Assembly: GCA_905250025.1 (NCBI GenBank) | Contig: CAJNOJ010000036.1 | Coordinates: 372,001-436,000, forward strand | Direction of reading: 5' to 3' | Source of the DNA: Adineta ricciae | Taxonomy: Eukaryota > Rotifera > Eurotatoria > Adinetida > Adinetidae | DNA: 64,000 bases | Shown: in pieces, positions 57,387 to 64,000 of the stretch | How positions within the stretch are numbered: position 1 is the first letter of the stretch | Layout of the letters: the number at the start of each line of letters is the position of its first letter | Notes under the pieces: generated by a model | Database searches by the model: none | What the model saw: only the letters and a program-made list of their open reading frames with translations | What the model was told of the DNA's origin: nothing | Translations under genes and position numbers: made by a program

Positions 57387-58316
57387 ATGAATAATACAAC
57401 AAATACTTCTGTAACTCTGCATATCAATTCAATAATTAATGTGGTTTCTTTATTTATGGACTGTGTTGCTTTATTAACTTGTATGATCTATTTGTGTATT
57501 ATTATTGTTCGTGTTATTCAACTAAAAGTGTACCGTCGTCGACGATATTTCAATATTTCGTTGATTCTTTCAATAAACATCATTAGTGATATATTCGTCA
57601 AAGCTCTCCTTCAAACAACCCACGTTAGTTATCCGACGTTTGCCAGAGATTTCCTAATGGTCGATAAAAGTGCCGACAAAACTATCTATCAAATGCGTGC
57701 ATACATGCTCTGGTCAATAAATGGTGTTGTCTACTGGAGTTATACGCTAGTTGCTTTCTATCGATTCGTTCGAGTTATCTACCCAACGAAAGTATGGTTA
57801 CAACGTTCGTTTATTTATGTCTATGTTTTGATTCCTGGTGAACATTTAGCTGTATTCAGTGCTATGCTAGTCATACCTTTCGTCTTCGAAAGTATTCGTA
57901 TATTCCCCGGTGAGGTCTATTGCACTGTTATACCCTTACCTTGCTATTCGATAGTTTACGCGAGCTTTGTTATGTTTAATATTCCGTTTAATATCGTTTG
58001 TATTTTCTATTATTTAATCACAAGAAGACTACGACAAACAACAGCAGTTCGACGGGAGCAGGATTTGTATCGACGAGATTTTATTGTCATACGTCGTATG
58101 ATAGTAAATATGATTCTTCTTATCATCGCTATCATTCCTTATGGTATCGTTGCTCTAAAAGGCTATATTGAGCATAATTTCTATTCATTGACAGAGCGTA
58201 TTGAATGGTTGTCCTCATCGTTGAGTTCGTGTCTATTTGCATTCACACTTCCATTTATTACGCCGAAATTACGAGAGTTCTTAAAACAAAATCGGATTAT
58301 GCCAGCTAATAATTAA
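57387..58316 (+). CDS. Seven-transmembrane orphan receptor
   Basis: Intronless, 309 residues from the ATG at 57387, which directly begins an N-glycosylation-rich tail (NNTTNTS). Seven hydrophobic segments. The TM3 end reads YRFVRVIYP in place of DRY, the second outer loop has Cys residues (EVYCTVIPLPCYS), and the third inner loop is basic (RRLRQTTAVRREQ). The tail is short (LREFLKQNR). Class A-like but divergent, of the kind expanded in bdelloids; the ligand is unknown. Confidence 0.83.
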   Translation: MNNTTNTSVTLHINSIINVVSLFMDCVALLTCMIYLCIIIVRVIQLKVYRRRRYFNISLILSINIISDIFVKALLQTTHVSYPTFARDFLMVDKSADKTIYQMRAYMLWSINGVVYWSYTLVAFYRFVRVIYPTKVWLQRSFIYVYVLIPGEHLAVFSAMLVIPFVFESIRIFPGEVYCTVIPLPCYSIVYASFVMFNIPFNIVCIFYYLITRRLRQTTAVRREQDLYRRDFIVIRRMIVNMILLIIAIIPYGIVALKGYIEHNFYSLTERIEWLSSSLSSCLFAFTLPFITPKLREFLKQNRIMPANN

Positions 58317-58744
58317 AATTCAATTAAGTTCTTTTCAAGCAATTACTTTGTATCAGGACCAGAAGCATGAGAATAAAGAATGAAATCGTAATACATCATC
58401 ACATTCTTCAACGTTTAATTAAAGCGTTGTTCATTTCCAAATAGCTTTGTGAAATGTTACTGTCTGATAGTTTAAATTCTGTTAAGACATAAGATGTGAG
58501 TTTGCTGATTTATAGAGCAGAATTATGCAAAAGTGTAAACAGAATTTCTAATTCCTATTTAACGAGAGTATTCTCTTTAATGCAGAAATTTTTAAAATAA
58601 CTCAATCCGTGACGCATTTCATCGTTTTTCTATTGATGTTACTATCAAGTATCAGAATGAACAATGATAAAATGTGTATAGGATTTCTCTCTAGTTTATT
58701 TCAGAAAAGGTTTTTTACTCAGCACTAGTAATTACAAAGTTTAT
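58317..58744. other. Convergent 3' flank
   Basis: 3' ends of the receptor and the polytopic protein face each other. AT-rich, nothing else seen. Confidence 0.5.
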
Positions 58745-59902
58745 CTATTCTTTCGAATAGATATGAAAAATAAAATATTCAGGATATGTTTTCAGGAAGA
58801 ACGCGAATGCATAAAGTAACACTCCGAAACCGAACAAACTTCCAACGACTGGCAAAAATCCTCTCCATGGTACAAGTTCCACGTATTTCTCTAGTAACCA
58901 CACTACAAACATAGTTCCTCCAATAGCTTGAACGAATGGTATTTCTAGCATAGGACCGAAGAACATCGCAGCGAATCCACTGAGAAACATGACAATTTGT
59001 AATAACCAAAATATATGTTTCTGTTGTCGCCATGATTTGAATAGTGTCGACGACATTATCAGCATTCCGATGAAGTAAACGAATGTACCCAAAAATAGCA
59101 TTGGTCGACTGAACGGTACGCTTAAAAAACTTGTATCTTGTTTAAGGTGTAAAATACTTCCGAGCATAATTAGCAGAAATGAAGCGAGCGTTGCAGACGG
59201 AACAGCCTTTTCATTTTGAAATCCGATTACTGTGACTAAATGTCCAACAGCAATAGAAAAACCTAAAGCTGATTGTAAAGCCATAATTGCAAGATAGCCT
59301 GCTTCTCGATGCTGTTGATAAACAGCGACGAATGTCCAAACAATGAAACATGTCCAGGAGAGTACCAATCCAAGATTGTATTGATCAGAAACATGTTTAG
59401 TTACTGAATATGATAATACTCCTACAAATGCTAGACAACCCAAGAAAATCAACCATGAATGACTGACGCATAGCATCAGACCAATCGATACGACATAACC
59501 TAAGATCTCCCAGACGACCAGTGGTACTTGAGTTAAGAATGGTCCAAGAAATATACCGATGAATGTAGCTGCTGCAAGCATGACGATAACTCCGGCAAGA
59601 ATAGCAACAACATTTGAAAATGAAACGATTAATTGCCGTTGTTTCCATGTAAGGAATTCTTCTAAAGTTAGCAGCTCTTTTCGACCAACAAGATCTGATG
59701 CATGTCTAATATATAGTCGCTTTTCTTGATCGGCAAGATCGACATTGATAATACCACGTTTTTCCAAATTATTGATAACATCATAATAATGCTTGAGTTC
59801 AGTAATTGACTGAGGTAGTTGATCAGAAGACTTTGCTACTGCAGCATACGTTGAAAAACAAGCAATACTTATCGCGAATAGTACTCGTAGGAAATTTGTC
59901 AT
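58745..59902 (-). CDS. Intronless polytopic membrane protein, unknown
   Basis: Single exon, 385 residues. A signal-like N-terminus (FLRVLFAISIACFSTYAAV) is followed by a hydrophilic helical segment (ITELKHYYDVINNLEKRG, LTLEEFLTWKQRQLI). Then come about nine to ten membrane helices rich in Gly and Phe (SNVVAILAGVIVMLAAATFIG, LGYVVSIGLMLCV, FLPVVGSLFGFGVLLYAF). The layout of a soluble helical lead then many helices recalls bacterial DUF2157-type proteins and lineage-scattered eukaryotic relatives, but I cannot name a family. Intron absence in an intron-rich area leaves transfer or retroposition open. Confidence 0.7.
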   Translation of the reverse strand: MTNFLRVLFAISIACFSTYAAVAKSSDQLPQSITELKHYYDVINNLEKRGIINVDLADQEKRLYIRHASDLVGRKELLTLEEFLTWKQRQLIVSFSNVVAILAGVIVMLAAATFIGIFLGPFLTQVPLVVWEILGYVVSIGLMLCVSHSWLIFLGCLAFVGVLSYSVTKHVSDQYNLGLVLSWTCFIVWTFVAVYQQHREAGYLAIMALQSALGFSIAVGHLVTVIGFQNEKAVPSATLASFLLIMLGSILHLKQDTSFLSVPFSRPMLFLGTFVYFIGMLIMSSTLFKSWRQQKHIFWLLQIVMFLSGFAAMFFGPMLEIPFVQAIGGTMFVVWLLEKYVELVPWRGFLPVVGSLFGFGVLLYAFAFFLKTYPEYFIFHIYSKE

Positions 59903-60604
59903 TATTAAAACAACGTTTGTTAATATGTTCTAATCTGCAATATATTTGAATTAAGGAGTCGCGTGTCTTTACATTGTGCAGGATGAAAAATAATATAGTG
60001 CGAATGCGAGGTGGTGACGTGGTTGTTTTTCTTCCATATGCCAGCCACATGGATCGAGAGAAAAGAATTGCACCACGATTGCGTCGGTACATATTAGTAA
60101 TTCGAGTATTGTCGTTTTACGTTGTTTTTTTTTAGAGAAAATGATCAAGATCGTGTTTGATCAAAAATTCATGTGATACTCTAGATTGTATAGATATTAG
60201 TAAAACTATCGGATTAGTGAGAACATATATCAACAAGTTGATATCTTTCGGATAAAGCGTAGGAGAGTATTACGATTTAATTAGAATTTATTTTCAAGAT
60301 GTTTACTTGTTCATTATTCTGTCTAATCAAGTTTGGCCATCTAAAAACGATAAAAACGTATATGTATCTATATCATCGGGCATGACCTTGCTAATAAGAA
60401 TCTTCGAGAAAAGTTTCCGATTTCCCAGTACGGATCATGATATACTGTAGCCTAGTGAATCCTTCATATATCAATGATATTTCGCTCAAAAACTTGCACA
60501 TAGTTGAATAGTCAAAACCGAGCTCATAATTCATAGTCCAGCTATAGCTCACTCAGTTCTATTATGAATACTGTATGACAAAGACGTTTAGGAAAACTAA
60601 GAGA
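59903..60604. other. Intergenic, no gene seen
   Basis: AT-rich sequence between two minus-strand genes; the 59823-60092 frame is a shadow across the start of the polytopic protein. Confidence 0.5.
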
Positions 60605-61975
60605 TCAAAATAATGTACAACATCGTTTCGGTGTTGATAAAGATGACGATGGTAATGCTAGTTGCGGTGTATTTGATTTGCACAGAACATTATCCATTCG
60701 ATAGGATATGGGTGGTAGAAGATCATTGATTTTCTTTTCATCTTGTAATGTAATTGGTGTTTCCCAGGTGGAATCGAATTCCGATTCTAAATACGTTGTT
60801 TCTTCTTTCCTTTTTGTCGTGTTTTTGTTCAATGCATTCAATGGCTTGATTTGTTGAAATTCTGTTGCGATAAGATCGATTACTTCGTTATACTTCTGTT
60901 CCTCCTTCCATAAACGATGAACATTCGTGTAAATTTTACTTAGCTGATCATATCGATTAATGATAGTATCGAAAAAATAACTATACGCTTTGTTAATTTC
61001 AGTCATAGCAACTAAAATCTGTCCGAACAGAATTTCTGGTTGTTCCCATTGAAATAACGAACTTGTCATAAGTTTGGTTCGAGAAAATTGCTTCGATATT
61101 TTAACACATTCGTGTGTACCAACTAATTGAACAACCCAAAGATCTTTATCATTCGCCGAATTGAAGATCCGAATGATTTTAAATGTTGGTTGATCAGCTA
61201 ATTCGAGCTCGAATAGAACTGATACTTCGTTGAACCGACGTGAACAACATTGCAATGATTGACGACGTGCGTCAAGCGGTCGCGTATGTGCTTGAAGATG
61301 TACAAATGAATTAAATGACATAAGATTATTCGTATTAGATGCCAACGCGTCAATTAACTCTTTCTTGACGACTGTACCGTAGAAAACTTTCTTTTGCACA
61401 CTCGTTCGTTGTTCAAGATCACGAATCGATGAACGTAGTTTATAAAGAGTCAACAATGGATCGAACTCAATCTGTCGGTTAATATTTGCAACATCAACTG
61501 GTTGCTTCAGAGGTACGGTATCGATTTTTGCTGCCGTTTGCTTTAAAAATTCATACCATAAATACGATTCTAAATTGTTGGTGATCAAACGAACCAATTG
61601 TCGTTCAGCGATTGGTTTTATTAGAACATCTTCTAATGCATCTTTTAAGTCTTCAATTGTCGTAAAGAGGCCAATAATACGATCGATTGACTCCTTCATT
61701 AGCGATTCGTATGTTTGCCGAGTGAGATTTTGACAAAATATAAACGATTTCATCGAATGACTGTTTGGATTATTAAGAATATCTTTAATCGTATGAAAAT
61801 CTCCAGTTAAGATCAGCGCTGATACAATGAACTCTGCTTTGGCATTGACGACAATACTTTTGAGAAGATATTTACTATCAGTAAAAAATCGAGGAGTAAA
61901 GTTGTAAAGACATTGCTTTAAATTCGAATTATTCGATTTATCCAAGCAGAAAACTAACGGTTTACCAGTATTCAT
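60605..61975 (-). CDS. Catalytically degenerate ART-like protein with CaaX-type end
   Basis: Intronless, 456 residues. Residues 1-118 resemble the N-terminal domain that bdelloid ART proteins often carry (EFIVSALILTG, MKSFIFCQNLTRQ, GLFTTIEDLKDAL). Residues about 195-300 follow the order of an R-S-E ART fold, but each key position is altered: VFYG (197-200) where YRG is expected, SFVHLQ for SFLSTS, and NDKDLWVVQL for the ExE strand. Helical segments follow (YSYFFDTIINRYDQLSKIY). The last residues RCCTLF end in CTLF, a CaaX-type prenylation signal, so it may be membrane-attached. Likely a pseudo-enzyme; family placement rests on pattern memory. Confidence 0.62.
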   Translation of the reverse strand: MNTGKPLVFCLDKSNNSNLKQCLYNFTPRFFTDSKYLLKSIVVNAKAEFIVSALILTGDFHTIKDILNNPNSHSMKSFIFCQNLTRQTYESLMKESIDRIIGLFTTIEDLKDALEDVLIKPIAERQLVRLITNNLESYLWYEFLKQTAAKIDTVPLKQPVDVANINRQIEFDPLLTLYKLRSSIRDLEQRTSVQKKVFYGTVVKKELIDALASNTNNLMSFNSFVHLQAHTRPLDARRQSLQCCSRRFNEVSVLFELELADQPTFKIIRIFNSANDKDLWVVQLVGTHECVKISKQFSRTKLMTSSLFQWEQPEILFGQILVAMTEINKAYSYFFDTIINRYDQLSKIYTNVHRLWKEEQKYNEVIDLIATEFQQIKPLNALNKNTTKRKEETTYLESEFDSTWETPITLQDEKKINDLLPPISYRMDNVLCKSNTPQLALPSSSLSTPKRCCTLF

Positions 61976-63047
61976 TGTTTTACTCCAAGTTATATGAGAA
62001 ATAGTGCTACTTGTCTACTCAAAATGATAAAGTTTTTCTCATTTTATTATGAACAATCTGCTCAGAAATATTAAACGACAAATAGACTTTTTATGCTAAT
62101 ATTCTGACGTCAACGACGTGATGGAAAGTGTCACAACTTTAGTACACATGATCTATCACATTTATTGAGATATACGTCGGATTTCTAAGATCTATAGCTA
62201 TCAATTACATTTATCAAGGTCAAAAGTAACTCTAGTTCAATGACAATATATTGCATTGGTTTCTGAAGAAAATTAAGTAATGAATAGTTGTCTAAAACAT
62301 TCGAGTGACACTTTCATATGTAAATTTATCTAGAATAATATTTTTCTTTCATATCTCTGTTTTGTGAACAAATGAACGTACTGCACACACTTATTTCTAA
62401 TGAAAACGTTGTTCTCTTTGGTGGAATGAAACACATCGAAGGTTGATTTCTGTTTTTCCGAGCAAACGTAAATTATATTTGTTTTCTTTTCTACGGATTA
62501 ATTAGATCGAATTCTGACTTTTATTTGAAGAACATTTGTATGCAAATGAACTATAACAGAGCAATTGTTGTGTTTCACTTGTTGACAAAGACAAGACAGA
62601 AAGAAAAAGTTTGTGTGACTTCTGTACATATATTGCTGTTTATAATAATATAGAAAATGAATAATGCAATCTATTAATTTCCCAAGAAGGCAAAGTGTTC
62701 CAAATGTGTCATCATCAACGTCAATTCAAGTTATCAAACTATCTCGTCATTTACAACATCCATCACTACAAATTCAAGTTCGATTGTTTCATTGAAATTG
62801 TCGATAAACTTCTTCCATATAGGATACCCGTGGGTCCATAAAAGTCAACATTCAATCGAATAATAGTACTCGAAATAAAGTTCCATCGATAATCACTCGA
62901 AACAAGAATACGGTTTCTCTATCATCCGTCATAGTTTTCACATGAGTTGTCTTTCTACGTAGATCTCTACTAGAATTCTCGATTCTAACAAAGTTAATCT
63001 ATTTTATCAACCAATTGCATTTCAACAAAACAGTCATTTGAATACGA
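61976..63047. other. Divergent intergenic region
   Basis: About 1.1 kb of AT-rich sequence. The 62700-63000 part is less T-rich and just upstream of the last gene's ATG; it could hold 5' UTR. No gene recognised. Confidence 0.45.
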
Positions 63048-64000
63048 ATGGAAGAGAAAACTACCACAGACAACTATCGACAACTAGAATACATTCCACT
63101 ACAGATAACCGAGTAAATTCTCTAAATGCACTAGCTATTGTATTTAGGTGATTTTTTTTGTTCTTCTTTTATTCTTAAAGAGAGTCTCTTTCGACAATCC
63201 GAACATTATCGATCATTGTAGAGATATTGTGGTAAGTCATTGTTTTCGTACTTTAAGTATATTCTTTTCAATGAATTGATTTAGTTAATAGAGCAATCGT
63301 TAAAAGAAGTAGATGATATCGACAAATATGATCCACAATATCGAAATAAAAAACGAGGGTAAGCGTTCTCATTTATTGCTTTTCGATGTGCTCATTAGAA
63401 ACAATACTTCACATCTAGATGGTTTCAACAGTGTTGCATACGCTCTTCATTATGGATAATTTTATCACTGGTAACTCTGATCGTCCTTGGAGGAATTATC
63501 GCAGCAGCTGTAACGGCTTTGCTATCGACAGAAAAACCATCGACAGCTATAAGAATAAGTAAGATTGCATGAATCCTACTAGATCGGTTATCACTTCATC
63601 ATAATCAATCTTTAGCGAGTACAACGACGATCACGAGCTCCACTACTACTGAAACAACAACAATCACAGGTAAAGCGGTTGAAGAGAGGACGATTAATAC
63701 CTAAAAGAAAACATATCGATAGATATCTCATGTTCATCAACATGCAACTCCCAGCAATCATGTATTGATGGAATATGTATCAATGTCGGATATCTTGCCT
63801 GTACGTTGACATGGTCGCGACCTGGTGATGGTGATATCGATGTCGAGACTCCCAACAGGAATATAATTTCCTATAAAAACAAAGGTCCTTCCGCGAGTAC
63901 CGACTACGGTGAATTGGACAGAGACGATCAGGTAAACGAAGGACCAGAGAATGTCTATTGGACAACTAACGGTCCCGTACCACCAACAGGAACTTATCAT
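63048..64000 (+). CDS. Type II membrane protein with DUF2135-like ectodomain (3' end outside window)
   Basis: Six visible exons: 63048-63112, 63183-63231, 63285-63358, 63419-63558, 63616-63669 and 63723 to the window edge. Cytosolic lead (EEKTTTDNYRQLEYIPLQIT), then a TM helix (LWIILSLVTLIVLGGIIAAAV) without signal peptide, so the C-terminus is outside. A Thr-rich mucin-like stalk (STTTITSSTTTETTTIT) follows, then a small Cys cluster (CSSTCNSQQSCIDGIC). Then comes LTWSRPGDGDIDVETPN and GPVPPTGTY, the pattern of bacterial YfaP/DUF2135-type beta domains. The ectodomain continues past the window. Stalked membrane proteins with this domain are a recurring bdelloid type; the function is unknown. 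Confidence 0.75.

Overview
The window reads as eukaryotic nuclear DNA from a small invertebrate. It is AT-rich, has gene-dense two-strand packing and very short introns (mostly 47-75 bp, GT-AG with pyrimidine-rich ends), and carries animal genes (beta-tubulin, lysosomal alpha-mannosidase, FRRS1, calpain-15, rhodopsin-like receptors). The mix of animal genes with probable acquired ones (GH76 mannanase, bacterial-looking small proteins, R-S-E type ADP-ribosyltransferases, a DUF2135-like ectodomain) and several lineage-style receptor families points to a bdelloid rotifer (Adineta/Rotaria type). The organism is an inference; no species marker is present. Exon models below were built by eye. Almost all full-length spliced models sum to a multiple of three.

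Layout. 1-5.2 kb: 3' part of a beta-tubulin gene, a small secreted protein and a 7TM receptor. 7.4-10.3 kb: a 12-exon FRRS1-like reelin/DOMON/cytochrome b561 gene. 11-15.1 kb: an F-box gene followed by a decayed F-box paralogue carrying a short piggyBac-type element. 16.8-23 kb: a RING/TRAF zinc-finger protein fused to a FET-type RRM, three tandem four-TM genes, and a ubiquitin-like-domain protein. 23.2-27.1 kb: a 17-exon lysosomal alpha-mannosidase. 27.5-32.2 kb: a bacterial-like intronless gene, a GNAT, a dead PDZ gene and a coiled-coil/LRR gene. 32.6-36.5 kb: a RING/TRAF-like protein, a 7TM receptor and a GPI-type Ly6 protein.

37-41 kb: two tandem genes with an ART/PARP-like (NEURL4 C-terminal-like) domain followed by 9 or 5 zinc-ribbon repeats; the second contains an assembly duplication at a single N. 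42-49 kb: two tandem calpain-15-like genes; the first is broken by a hAT-type element with an 8-bp target duplication. 50-52 kb: a GH76 enzyme. 52.6-56.6 kb: a DED-TM-ectodomain protein, an unknown protein and an R-S-ExE ADP-ribosyltransferase. 57.4-62 kb: a 7TM receptor, an intronless polytopic protein and a catalytically degenerate ART-like protein with a CaaX end. 63-64 kb: the start of a type II membrane protein with a DUF2135-like ectodomain, cut by the window edge.

There are no operons; genes are independent and on both strands. The recurring themes are local tandem duplication (four-TM genes, zinc-ribbon genes, calpains, F-box genes), decay of one copy by transposon insertion, and many ubiquitin / ADP-ribose / death-domain modules of the sort used in signalling and innate defence. 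No tRNA, rRNA or CRISPR array was recognised.
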